From the NCBI GenBank assembly GCA_943704525.1, contig CALSCQ010001141.1, forward strand, positions 1-39,214: 39,214 nucleotides of DNA. The letters run 5' to 3'. Shown here piece by piece: positions 16,760 through 29,000 of the stretch (position 1 is its first letter; each line of letters opens with the position of its first letter). Origin of the DNA: Pigoraptor vietnamica. Taxonomy: Eukaryota; Opisthokonta; Filasterea. The notes beneath the pieces are model-generated. The model was not told the DNA's origin. It saw only the letters and a list, made by a program, of their open reading frames with translations, and made no database searches. Made by a program: the position numbers and the translations under genes.

Positions 16760-17964
16760 GTGTGTGCGTGTGTGCGTGTGTGCGTGTGTGCGTGTGTGCG
16801 TGTGTGTTGTGTGTGCGTGTGTGCGTGCGTGTGTGTGTGTGTACGTTCCATTGTTCCACTGATGCACCTAAGGCTTTCCATTTCCTGTTCATATGCACTT
16901 CCATTGCACGTCATTTTTGTGGCTGCTACGACTTCGCTTCTTTTTACACTCGTGTATGTGTGCTCCCGCAGGTCCAACCGAGCGACATTTTCCAGCGCGA
17001 GGAAGCCGACGTGTCGTCCGTTGTGCCGATCAACTTTGCACTGGCCGCCCTCGGAGGCACGGTGCGCACGCCGGGCCTCTACGGCGACCTCGAAGTGAAG
17101 GTGCGTCGTTGGGACACTAGTTGTGTTGTCGCGCATGCGCATACTGTGCGTGCGTACGGGTGTGTATCTGTCACACACCGCTGTGTTTTTCGATCTTCTG
17201 ATTTCGCATTTTCGCACTCGCAGGTCCCGAGCGGCACGCAGACTGGCGACCGCCTCCGCCTCGCCAAGCGCGGCATCAAGAAGCTGCAGTCGAGCTCGCA
17301 CGGCGACCACTACGTTGTTTTTGAGGTCCAAATTCCCAAGTGGGTGTCGTGAAGTGCTGTTTTCGTTTTGCGTTGCATGTGCGCTATCTTGATGAATAAC
17401 CGAGGCGCGTGTTGTATGGAAGCTGTTGTTAGCTGTTCTCTACAACTGCTGCTCTCTTTGTTCAAAGTGTTCCGACGATGTGTTGCCCGACCGTTGTTGT
17501 CCCTTACCATATGTGCTCACGCGTGCGCTTCGCCGCTTTGCACCCGCAGGAAGCTTACGTCGACCCAGCGCAATCTGCTGCTTCAGTACGCCCGCGATGC
17601 CAAGATTCCCGGCGTCGAGGGCCTCGCAACTTCGACGACGACATCGTCCGGCAGCGGCTCTCCTTCCGACGGCGCGTCGACCAGCGGCAGCAGCACGGGC
17701 TCCACGTCCAGTTCGACCCAGCAGCGCACTTCGAGCACTTCGAGCACCACGGGCGGCAGCACACACACGGGCACCTCTGGTACCGCGGGGAGCACCGGTA
17801 GCACTGGTAGCACCGGTAGTGCCGGCACGTCGACGTCTTCGACCTCGTCGAGCGGCGCCAGCGACACGACGCGCGGGCTGTTTGACCGCCTTCGCGATAG
17901 CCTCAAGCGCTCGTCGTCTGATGAGGACGAGGGCCGGCAGCAGCAGCAGCACGCGTCGGGCTGA
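13973..17964 (+). CDS. DNAJA3: Mitochondrial DnaJ/Hsp40 co-chaperone, type I (Mdj1/DNAJA3)
   Basis: Twelve exons: 13973-14114, 14443-14508, 14687-14775, 14936-15016, 15262-15349, 15573-15667, 15907-16059, 16252-16399, 16599-16666, 16972-17100, 17224-17339, 17550-17964; 529 aa, frame kept throughout. It should stimulate a mitochondrial Hsp70 ATPase and hold unfolded clients. An Arg/Ser-rich presequence covers roughly residues 1-65. The J domain starts at [15 protein letters not shown]; its HPD triad (QYHPDTNK, about 105-107) lies just after an intron. A Gly/Phe segment follows ([18 protein letters not shown]). The zinc domain has four CxxCxGxG repeats: [24 protein letters not shown] and CESCGGRG. 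Both client-binding beta domains follow. The tail, about residue 418 to the end, is an unusual Ser/Thr/Gly-rich low-complexity run with a final amphipathic stretch ([20 protein letters not shown]). Confidence 0.94.
15431..15536. repeat. (GT)n/(GCGT)n tract in DNAJA3 intron 5
   Basis: GT dinucleotides mixed with GCGT units, sense strand GT, within the intron before the Gly/Phe exon. Confidence 0.9.
15743..15781. repeat. Short GT-rich tract in DNAJA3 intron 6
   Basis: GTGC and GT units, sense strand, in the intron upstream of the zinc-finger exon. Confidence 0.7.
16674..16841. repeat. (GT)n/(GTGC)n tract in DNAJA3 intron 9
   Basis: About 85 bp of pure GT followed by GTGTGC units. It starts about seven bases after the GTACGT donor. 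Confidence 0.95.
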
Positions 17965-18342
17965 CTATCTTCGGGACAGGGGCCGTTGCGGCACATTCGC
18001 AATGCGGTCCTGCGTGGCGTGGTCGTGGCCGTTGCCGTAATTGTTCGGGGGTTGCTGCGGTTCTTTTTGCGGAGATTGGAACAGCGAAATCGCACAAAGC
18101 GCCAGTTCTGACATTACCCGGGATGGCGTTAGACGCTGTTCAAGTTCCCGCGAGTTGTTGTGACACGCGATTGTTGCGACCTCTCGCTGCCACTGCGTGC
18201 GTACGCGCGTTTTGCGATAAATTTGTGATATATGCGAACTGTGGCACGTTGGACTCTGGAGTGGGCAAGCCCAACATCGCTTCCACGCAACGCGAAACGT
18301 CTTATCACACACACACAAACTTTTGGTCTCCTTCTTTTTTTA
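17965..18342. other. Convergent intergenic region, no gene seen
   Basis: 378 bp between the stop codons of DNAJA3 (+) and the HCCA isomerase-like gene (-). No supported reading frame. It is expected to hold both 3' UTRs. Confidence 0.5.
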
Positions 18343-19615
18343 CTACTGCGGTCGCCGCCTCTCCGCAGAGGGCGTGATGTTCTGCGCGACCTTTTCAAAA
18401 TAGTCCCTGTCGACCGTGTCACGGCCAGCAAGGAATGCATCCACGTCCACGACCGTGTCGCTGCCCCAGAAGAGCTCGCCGTCGGCGACAAACGACGGGA
18501 CGCCGAAGACCCCCTGCGCGATGGCATCTGACGTCTGCCTGCGCAGCTGGTCCTTCACGCGCTGCGCACCCGCGGACGTCAGGAGATACTTTGCCGCCTC
18601 GTCCGCGCCCTTGCTCTCCACGATTGCGTCGACCTCCCCGGGGGCTTCGTGACTGCCGGGCTCCGCACGAAAGGGGCTGTTACGTGGGTGTTCGCTGCGG
18701 GGCCGCCAGTGCATGGCGAGCGCCTCTGACAGCAGGAGACTCACTGTCGCGGCGTCGGAGATGTCGCGCCCTAAGGCGGGAAAAGAGAGACAATGTGAGC
18801 GAAATGGAGAAGAGTTGACGCCGAATTGAGTCAACGAATGCGCAGAAACGCACCGTCGCGCCACGCAGCCCCAAAGAGGGCGTCTATGACAATCGCGCGC
18901 GTGCGAGGGTCCATCGACGGCACAGACGCGATGCGCAGCGGGAGAAGCGGATTAAAGGGGTGCGTGGGCGGCACGCGCAGTGGGGGGAGACCGTAACGGG
19001 TGGCTTTGCGGCACGCATCCTGCGGTGTACACATTCACCGGAGTCAAGAGAATAGCACCTCGCAGCACCAAGACGTGCGAATTCACTGCCGCAGTGTGCG
19101 ATTCACGGCACGAACGAGTGTGCCTTTCGTCGCATTCACAACCCACCTTGAAGATGAACGCCTTCTTCGGCGGTATTTCCGCAGGCCCAAGGTGACCGTA
19201 GTGGTTGAGGAGACCGGCGAACAAAATCGGGATGGGAGTGACAGTCCTAAATCAGAGAATGGGATGAGAACACAAAGCACACTTTGAATCAACACGGAGG
19301 AACACATTCACCACGTCGGAAGAACCGTACCCTGAACAACTGCAGCTGGCAACACAGTCGTTGGCAGCGTCCCCACACACGTACGCAACACACCCACTCG
19401 ACAAAGCATATGAGAAGAAACACAATCGCGCGAGTCGTCGGCATGCAGCGCTGCCGCTGCCATGCACGCATCTCACCAGAGGGACACACAGCACAGACAG
19501 CACGTACAAATGCCGACTCTCACCTCGAGTGAATCTCAGCCACGCGCTGAATTGTGTGCCACCCCACATAGGCATACGGCGAAATAAAGTCAAAGAAGAA
19601 GCGAATCGACGCCAT
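18343..19615 (-). CDS. 2-hydroxychromene-2-carboxylate isomerase / GST-kappa-like protein (DsbA fold)
   Basis: Four exons, minus strand: 19615-19524, 19246-19147, 19019-18854, 18770-18343; 261 aa, phases consistent. Family enzymes use glutathione; bacterial members isomerise 2-hydroxychromene-2-carboxylate in naphthalene breakdown, and eukaryotic kappa-class GSTs sit in mitochondria or peroxisomes. The N-terminal strand FFFDFISPYAYVGW carries the family serine (S12). GLLNHYGHLGPAEIPPKKA, then PPTHPFNPLLPLRI and AAWRDGRDISD follow. The C-terminal half has GVFGVPSFVADGELFWGSD, containing the cis-proline loop of thioredoxin folds. A stretch in exon 4 (about residues 146-165, MHWRPRSEHP onward, rich in Pro, Ser and Arg) looks like an insertion relative to the family. 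Peroxisomal or mitochondrial signals are not obvious. The substrate is unknown. Confidence 0.86.
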
Positions 19616-20082
19616 TCTTTTGCAAATTGATGCTCACAAGAAGTGCAGCGGACATATACCCACACACGACACACACGCACACACGCACACACGCACACAC
19701 GCACACGCACATGCACAAACACGTTGCAACTCAGAGGAATGGCCTTGAGGACGGTTTTGGGTCACAAGTGCGAGATTGTTCCATATATACGTTTGACACA
19801 TGGTGGGGGTTTCGCGCTGAAAAGCCGTTCCCGCCAATTTTCGCGCGCAAATTTGTGTCGGCGCGCGAAATCGGATTTCGAGTGGCTGACACTTCTTGCC
19901 ATCAACTGCACATCTTTTCTTCTCTCCTTCAAGAGCATCACACACACACCCCATTAATCTCGAGAGGGAGAGAGACAGGAGAGAGAGACACACTCCACTC
20001 TTTCGTACCTTCCCCGCAGCTTCCCTGTCGCGAGGGTAGCAGGGGCGTGCGCGCGAGTGCGCACTGCCCCCATTGCGTGAGA
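19616..20082. promoter_or_regulatory. Divergent intergenic region, HCCA isomerase-like / POLE
   Basis: A 467-bp gap between opposing start codons. It holds a CA-rich tract (19661-19716), a TATA-like CATATATACG at about 19783, a GCGCGC-containing stretch near 19843-19868, and a pyrimidine-rich stretch (about 19908-19930). Any promoter role is inferred from position. Confidence 0.5.
19661..19716. repeat. (CA)n/(CGCA)n tract in a divergent promoter region
   Basis: CACACA with CGCACA units, about 45 bp upstream of the minus-strand start codon. One of the few long dinucleotide tracts here that is not intronic. Confidence 0.85.
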
Positions 20083-23000
20083 ATGGGTTATCGCAAGGGG
20101 CAAAAGGGCGGCGGACGCTTCGATCGAGGAGGAGGAGGAGAGCGCGCGCCGTTTTCGGGCAAGTCGAATCGCCAGTACTCGAAGCGCGCCCCTCTGCAGG
20201 TCGACGAGAATGATCCAAAGTGAGTTTTTTGCAATTCGCGCCGAAATGGCCGCAGAGATTCGTCGCCCGCGCTTACTCGTTTCTATTGCCCCTTTCAGTG
20301 CGCTCGAGAATGCGCTCCGCGAGCAGCAGCGCCTCGAGGCCATCGCGCGACTCGAAGCGGACGATGAGATGGACGCGACGTTCGGGTTTGACCGGTACCG
20401 CGGGGGCATCGACCGCCTCGGGTGGCTGGTGAACATGCACCCGGTGGGTGTTGCTCTTCATTGAGAATGGAATGGAGCGAGGCTGTCGTTGTGTGCATTC
20501 GCTACTCTCCGTTGAGAATGGAATGGAGCGAGGCTGCTGTTGTGTGCATGTCGGTAGGCGGACGCTGAAAGAAGCGTGCGATGGAGTGCGGGAGATGCAT
20601 TGTCTCATGCTCCGTGCTTTGCCGCAGTCGAGCATCGTTGACCAGGAGACGCGCAAGTTGCGGAGCGCCGTCGACTTTTACTTCATTCAGGAGGCAAGTG
20701 GTTGCATGCTCGCGCGTGCGTGCATGTGCGTGTGCGTGTGAATCAAACGGAGGTACGATGCGTGCTCTGAAGCGCGCGTTCAGTGCCCTAGGCAAGTAAG
20801 GTTTTGGCATGTCGCTTATCTCTGGGCCCAATAGGACGGCGGACGCTTCAAGGCGACGCTCGTGTACGCGCCGTACTTTTTCATCGCCGTGCAGGACGGC
20901 CACGAGATCGAGGTCGACCAATATCTCCGTCGGCGCTTCGAGGGCGTGCTGGAGAACGTCGAGTTTGTGGCCAAGGAAGACCTCGACCTCGTGAACCATC
21001 TCGTTGGGCTGAAGAAGACGTACCTGAAGCTGTCGTTTGCGAGCGTGCAGGACCTGCTGCGCGTGCGCAAGGTCATCAAGCCCGCCGTCACGAAGAACGC
21101 GGACAAGAAGGAGTCGGCCGTGTCCTACGACGAAATTCTGTTCACGAGGTGCGCGAGACCACTGTGACGCAGTCGCTTAGGCGCCTTCCCTCCTTTTTTG
21201 AATATGTTATGTCTCCCTACGACGAAATTCTGTTCACGAGACTGCAGGTGTCTGCAGGTGGTTTTCTTTCCTCCTTGTTTAATTTGTTATGTCAATTTAT
21301 TTGACATCGTTTGGCTGAATTGCGATGGCCTGCCTCTCTTTATGTGCTGGAAGTCTGCTCTGAGTTGAGGAGCGAGTGATCGCAAGTACGATTGCCGTCG
21401 CTCACATGCGAATGTGCGTCCCCACTCTTCTCGTTCGTCCCGCAGCAACCAGGCCAAGACGCTCTCGGATGCGTCGAAGGCGGCCGCCGCGGACCCCCTC
21501 GACTATGTCGTCGACATGCGCGAGTACGACGTGCCCTACCACGTGCGCGTCGCCATCGACCTGGGTGCGTCACGTGAACTCCCTCCTGTATAATGTCGCT
21601 GTGCTCCATAGACTCGCATGGAGACGCATTGTATCTGCCGCGCTGTTGTCTGTGCATGAGTGCACGATATTAGCCGCCTCTCCCAGTTGCGATGAAGTCC
21701 TGACCTTCGCACACGCCGCCGTTCGCGTCGCCGTCGCAGGCATCAATGTCGGACTGTGGTACATGGTCAAGACGGTGCAGCAGTCGCTCGTGATCACACG
21801 CCGCGACGACCTCATGGAGCGCCCCGACCCCGTCGTGCTCGCGTTCGACATTGAGACGACGAAGCTTCCCCTCAAGTTCCCCGACAGCAAGCACGACCAG
21901 ATCATGATGATTTCGTACATGATCGACAAGCAGGTGGGCAAAAAGCGCTAAACGCGCATGTGCGGGTGAGAGGGCGCTAGAAGGCGTCCTATCGCGCACG
22001 GTCTCAACCGAGTGTACTCTTTGAGCGAAATGTGTTTGTTGCAAGAAAGTAGAAGCTGACGGACGCTCGCGCTGCACCCACCGCCCTTTTCTCCGTAGGG
22101 CTACCTGATCATCAACCGCGAGATCGTCAGCGCCGACATCGAGAATTTCGAATGCAACCCCACGCCCGAGTTTGAGGGTCCCTTCATCGTCCTCAACGAG
22201 CCGGACGAGGTCTCGCTCCTTCGCCGCTGGTTCGAGCACGTGCGGATGACGCGCCCCGCCATCTTTGTGACGTTCAACGGCGACTTTTTCGACTGGCCGT
22301 TCATTGAAGCGCGCGCCGCCTTCCACGGCATAAGCATGCGCGCGGAGATTGGCTTTGCGCCCGACGCCGCCGCCGAGTACAAGTCGCGGCACGGCATTCA
22401 CATGGACGCGTTCCGGTGGGTCAAGCGCGACAGCTACCTCCCCGTCGGCAGCCAGGGCCTGAAGGTGCGTGGATTCACGTTCTTCATTGCGGTTATGGGC
22501 TTCTTGTGTGCGAGCATGCCATTGCGCTGTTGTTCTTGTTTGCTTAAGTTGCGCGGCTATTTCGCGTGCCTTCACGTTCGATGGTGTTGCATGCCCACTC
22601 TTAGGCTTCAAGCAGTCCTTGATTTAAATTATCTCACTCGCGTTTCAAACCTCCGCAGGCCGTGACGAAGGCGAAGCTCGGCTACGATCCCCTCGAGATC
22701 GACCCCGAGGACATGTGCCGCATGGCTGCCGAGGACCCGCAGACGCTCGCCAACTACTCGGTCTCGGACGCGGTCGCGACGTACTACCTCTACATGAAAT
22801 ACGTCCACCCGTTCATCTTTTCTATGTGCACGATCATCCCCATGGAGCCCGACGAGGTGCTGCGGAAGGGTTCCGGGACGCTCTGCGAGACGCTGTTGAT
22901 GGTGCAGTCGTACCGCGCGAACATCATCATGCCTAACAAGCAGGAACAGGAGCTTAATAAGCTTCACAACGGACACCTCCTGGATTCGGAGACGTACGTC

Positions 23001-26000
23001 GGCGGTCACGTGGAGGCCCTCGAGTCGGGCGTGTTCCGCAGCGACCTCGACTTCCGCTTCAGGCTCGTCCCGGAGGCATTCCAGGTGAGTCGTTTGGACA
23101 CTTCCGCGCGCACGCAACATGTTCAAAGGCCACACACGGACGCGGACGAGGCACATTGCCTCTGTTAGCTCGCATCCCACGCGCGGTTGGAGGGCCCTGT
23201 TGGCTTACCCTGGTCCATGTACGCAGGGGCTCATCGACTCTGTTGAGCGCACGCTCAAGTACACGCTGGAGGCGGAGCACAAGGTCCCCTTGGACTCTGT
23301 CACCAACTTTGAGGAGGTGTGCGAGGCGATCAAGACGCAGCTCGCCGAACTGCACGACACGCCGTACCGTCTCGAGCGCCCGCTCATCTACCATCTCGAC
23401 GTCGGCGCAATGTACCCGAACATCATTCTCACGAACCGCCTGCAGCCGTCGTCGGTCGTGGACGAGGCGACGTGCGCGGGGTGCGACTTCAACACGCCCG
23501 AGTCGCGGTGCCAGGTTAGTCCGTGCGTGCTTGGCGTCGTCTGCCTCTAGATGGATTGCTGTGTTATGTGTGGGTCTAGGATTGATTGTTGTGCTGTGTA
23601 GTGTGTGCAACCTCTTTCACTGACATTTCCCCTCTCCTCTCTTCACCACAGCGCAAGATGTCGTGGGCGTGGCGTGGTGAGCACCTTCCCGCCAAGCGCA
23701 ACGAGTACGAAATGGTGAAGTTGCAGCTTGAGTCGGAGCGATTGCCGTCGAAGGAGCCCGGACAGCCGCCGCGCTCGTTCCACGAACTCCCCGCGGAAGA
23801 ACAGGCGGCCCTGCTCAAGAAGCGCCTCAGCGACTACTGCAGGAAGGTGTACAAGAAGGTGCGTGCGTGCGTGCGTGCGTGCGTGCATGCGTGTGTGCGT
23901 GTGTGCGTGTGTGTGTGCATGTGCATGTGTCCATGTGCGTGTGCGTGTGTGACTGATTCGTGTCAGTAGTCGCTGTTGCAAGAGCTGATGCCCACTGCCT
24001 CGCAGGTGCACGAGACGCGCATCGAGGAGCGGGAGTCGACCGTGTGCATGCGCGAGAACCCCTTCTACGTCGACACCGTGCGCGCGTTCCGCGACCGCCG
24101 TTACAAGTTCAAGAACGACTGCAAGGTGTGGAAGAACAACCTCGACTCTGCGCTGCGGGACAAGCGGATGGCGGACGTCGAGAAGGCGCGCAACATGCTC
24201 GTGCTGCTCGATTCGCTCCAGCTCGCCCACAAGTGCATCCTCAACTCGTTCTACGGCTACGTCATGCGTCGCGGCGCTCGCTGGTACTCGATGGAGATGG
24301 CGGGCATCGTGTGCTACACGGGCGCGAACATCATCACGAAGGCGCGAGAGCTCGTGGAGCAGATCGGTCGCCCGCTTGAGCTCGACACGGACGGCATCTG
24401 GTGCATGCTCCCGGCGAGCTTCCCGGAGAACTTCAAGCTCACCACGCGCGAGAAGAAGACGGTCGTCGTGTCGTACCCCGGCGCCATGCTCAACGTGCTC
24501 GTCGCCGACGGCTTCACGAACGACCAGTACCAGACGCTCGAAGATCCCGCGACGCTGCGCTACGCCACGCGGAGCGAGAACTCGATCTTCTTTGAAGTCG
24601 ACGGCCCTTATCGCGCGATGATTCTGCCGGCCTCCAAGGAAGAGGACAAGAAGCTGAAGAAGCGCTACGCCGTGTTCAACGAAGACGGGTCGCTCGCGGA
24701 GCTCAAGGGGTTCGAGGTCAAGCGCCGCGGAGAGCTCAAGCTCATCAAGATATTCCAGTCGCAGGTCTTTGAGACGTTTTTGCGCGGAAAGACGCTCGAG
24801 GAGTGCTACGAGGCGGTCGGCGCCGTCGCGAACCACTGGCTCGACGTGCTCTGCTCGCGGGCCGAGAACATGCAGGTGCGTGTGCGTGCATGCGTACCGT
24901 CGGTGTGTGTGGGTGCGTGCATGCGTGTGATCGTGTGTGTTCCCCGCCCTTCCCCTCTATCGCTACTCGCACCCCACCTCACAACTCACGTCTTTCCCGC
25001 GTCCAGGACGAGGAGCTCTTCGATCTCATCTCGGAGAACCGCAGCATGTCGCGCACGCTCGAGGACTACGGCGCGCAAAAGTCGACGTCGATTAGCACGG
25101 CACGCCGACTGGCCGAATTTCTCGGAGACGAGATGGTGAAGGACAAGGGCCTCAACTGCCGCTTCATCATCTCGAAGCGCCCGGAGGGCTCGCCCGTGAC
25201 GGAGCGCGCCGTCCCCGTCGACATTTTCTACGCCGAGAGCGGCGTCCGCAAGCACTTTCTCCGCCGCTGGCTCAAGTGTCCGGACTCGACCGATCTGGAC
25301 ATTCGCGCGGTGCTCGACTGGGACTATTACAAGGAGCGGCTTGGGTCGGCCATCCAGAAGATCGTGACGATCCCCGCGGCCATGCAGCGCGTACTGAACC
25401 CCGTCCCGCGCGTGCGGCACCCGGACTGGCTCCACAAGCGCCTCGCGGAGAAGGACGACACGTTCAAGCAGATGAAGATTAGCGACCTCTTCGGCAAGCG
25501 CAGCGCGGGACCGACCGCCGATGGCAACGCTGACGCTGACGACGGCAACATGGGGTCGCCTTCGTCGCAGAACGGCAGCGACTCGAGCGAGCCGAACAGC
25601 CCCTCTGTGACCATGCGCGACATTGAGGACGCTCTCGGCGAGAAGCGAAACCCGCTCGCGGGCCGGCCCGTCGTGCGGAGGCACAAACGCACGCAGCAGG
25701 ACGTGCTCGAGGACGAGGCGGAGGCGCTCGCTGCGTCGGCCTCCACGAACGCGCCCGACGCGTCGCGCGCGAAGAGCAAGCCGAAGCAGCCGACGACGAC
25801 TTCGAAGGACATCGGCCCTCCCCCGGATGCCAACGTGGACTACGCGGGATGGCTCGCGCACATGAAGCGATTCTGGCGGCTGCAGCGATCCGAGCGCATC
25901 GAACGCCGTCAGCAGGCGGCGGCCGGTGCGGCGCGGCAGACGGGGCGTGCGGGCGGCGCGCTGTCGTCGTTCTTTCGCCGGTCGGCCTTCGCTATTACAC

Positions 26001-29000
26001 AGCGACACTGGCAGATCGTGCAGGTGCGTGTATGTGTGGTTTGTGTGTGCGCGCGTGTGTACGCGAACTCACATTTCGTACCATCCGCAGTTTGTCGAGA
26101 CGAACGTGCCCGGCGACTTTCAGGTGTGGGCGCTGGTGGATGGGGAGATGCACTCGCTGCGCCTCACGGTCCCTCGACGCTTCTACGTCAACTCGCGCAC
26201 GGTCGATCCGAGCGGCGCGTGGCCCCGCGTGTCACGTGTGCTCCCGCGCTCGCAGCCCGCCTACAACCTCTACGAGTTTTCGATGCCGGAATCGCGCTTC
26301 CAGGAGCGGTCGAAGGAGCTGCAGGTGAGGATGGCGTGCACGTGTGGGCGTGGGCGTGTGGTTATTGAGTGTGTGTGCGTGTATGTCTGTCGCATTTCGG
26401 ACAGATCTCTCACACTCGCCCATCCACAGGCGTTCTTCACGCACCCGGACATCGAGGGCGTATACGAGCTGAAGGTCCCCCTTCTCTTCCGCGCGCTCGT
26501 CGAGCTCGGCTGCGTGAGCAAGGTGCGCCCTGCGGCGGCCATGGGCCCCAACGGGCGCCAGCGCGACCAATTCGAGCTGTCGCACCTGGACTTCAAGACG
26601 ACGGCCGAGTGCGCCTACCTGCCCGAGGGCTCCGTGCGCTACGTATTCGTGCACCACAGCCGCACCGACGCCCGCGGCATCATGGGCGTGTTCGTCGCGG
26701 ACGCCAACGGCGAGAACCAGAAGGGCCACGTGATCGTCATCGATCCGCACCGGAACGACCAACTGCCCAACATGGCCAAGCTGTATCGCGAGCAGCGAAA
26801 GCTGCGCGCGGCGAGTCTCGCGGAGCAGGCGTCGTCGCCGGAGGAGGCGGAGGCGGCGTCGGCGCTACTGCCCGCCGAGAGCGCCGAGTTTGATACCCGC
26901 CACGTGACGAGCGCCACGCAGGGCATGCGCGCCCTTCACCGCATTCTGTCGGACATACGCGAGGGGTCGCGCGGGCCGCCGTGCATCGTCGTCCTGCAGT
27001 CGCCGCTGACGCAGGCGCAGCTCTCGGAGCACACGGCGGCGCTCGCGGAAATGCCCGTCGTGCACCTCCCGAACGACAAGGACAACGCGTACCCTGCGCT
27101 CGACTGGCAGCGCTACGCGTCCCGGCGAATGGTCCAGCACTTCCTGCTCATGCGCCACTGGCTGAGCGAGCAGCTGACGCTCGCGCGCTACGCCCACGTG
27201 CCGATTGGCAATTTGCCCGCCGACCACCCCGTCTTCGTCGCGGACGTGTTCTACGCGCGGAACCTCACGCGGCAAGGACACCTCCTGTGGCTGTCGCAGT
27301 CCGACAGGCCCGATCTCGGTGGCAAGGAGGAGGACGACAACAGGCTTCTCGTGGAGGGCGAGGACGGCGCCGCGTGCGAGACGTCCCACCCCGGCGAGTA
27401 CGGCAGCGTGTGCGTCGAGCTCTCGATCGCATCGCTCGCTGTCAACACGGTGCTGCAGTCGAGCCACGTCAATGACGCCGAGGGAGGAGCAGGCGACGCG
27501 GTGGCGTTTGACGCGGCGCCGACGACAATGCTCATGGATGGTCACCTTGGTGGCGCTGCGGGCGCCGCGTCCGTTCTCTCGGCGTTTGACGAAGCGGCGC
27601 AGTGCGCGCCCGCGTTCAAGGTGCTGAAGGCGATGGTGCAGGGGTGGCTGCGTGAGGTGACGCAGAACCGCAACCCGTACGCCGACGGACTCCTCGTCCA
27701 CTTTTACCGGTGGCTGCGCAGCTCGTCCTCGCGCCTGTTTGACCCGGCGATGGCCCGGATGGTCCACGCGCTCATGCGGAAGCTGTTTGTGCAGCTGCTC
27801 GCGGAATTCCGCCGCCTTGGGTCAAACATTGTCTACGCCAACTTTAGCCGCGTGATCATCAGCACGAAGAAGGCCAGCCGCGCGGACGCAGAGGCCTATG
27901 TCGCCTACATTCTGCGCAGCATTCGCTCGCGTGACCTGTTTGGCGTCGTCGTGATCGACCCGACGACGTACTGGGACGAGCTGCTGTTCATGGACATTGC
28001 GAACTACGGAGGCGTGCGCGCGATCGCCGTGGGCGAGGAGGTCGATGCGGGTGCGGACGCCGACGTCGATGTGGACGGAGACGGCGAAGACGACGAGCAC
28101 ATGGACGCTTCTTCTGATGACGGCGACCTCATCTCGGCGTTTGGTGACCGGCGTGCGTCGCAGTCGAAGGCCAAGTCGCCCAAGGCGAAGAACCGCCGGC
28201 GACTTCGACGCGCGCACGCTGGCAGCGACGAGTCTTCGAACGAGGACGACGACGACATTGACGTGGGAGACGCGGAAGAGCGCGAAGAGGAGCGAGACGC
28301 GGACAGCCGGCGGTCACACAACAACCGCAAGGGCGGAAAGAAGGGCAAGGGGTCGCAGGGAGCGCTCGCACCCACGCGTCCCAAGCGACCTGCGCTGGAG
28401 ATGCACTGGAACATGTGCGACTACCTGCCTCCCGCCATCCAAAAGTATTTCCAGCTCGTGATTGCGGAGTACGTGCTCAAGATCTACGAGCACCGGCGCG
28501 AGCGACGCATGGCGCGCGGAGGGGCGCCCACACCGATGCGCCCGCGGAAGAAGCCGACGGCGGCCGATCTCACGACGACGACGTTTGGCGCGCGTCCCCC
28601 CGGCGTCGGCGGCGAGGAAGCGTCGGACGGAGAGGACAAGGCCCCGGCGGGCGAGGAAGCGGACGACTGCACGGCGTATGCGAAGAAGCTCGTCAAGGAG
28701 TATCTCTCCCAGCGGCTGTTCAAGATCATCCCTGACATCCAGCGCGCGCTGACGGGAGGGGCGGACGGCGCCGGCGATTTTCCGCAGCTCGCGGGGTCGC
28801 ATCTCAAGATGGCCAGCCCCGCGCTCGAGTTTTCCAAGTTTGTCTGTCAGGCACTGTCGCTCGACGGGCGCATCGCGTCCGAGGTGGCCGCGCTGCGCAA
28901 GAACTTGCTGCGCCTCGTGGGCGTGCGGGAGTTCGGTGCCGACGCCAAGTTTGCCGACCCGTGCCTCTCCTTCGTCCTCACCGAGGTGATCTGCAGCTAC

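Noticed and set aside
17965-18342. Hidden gene between DNAJA3 and the HCCA isomerase-like gene
   Set aside because: Frames here are short, lack motifs and do not join by plausible splice sites.
23643-24836. A 397-codon antisense frame within POLE
   Set aside because: It mirrors POLE exons 10 and 11 and runs through an intron repeat. Arg/Leu-rich composition without domains.
24986-26008. A 340-codon antisense frame within POLE exon 12
   Set aside because: Antisense shadow of conserved polymerase coding sequence with biased composition.
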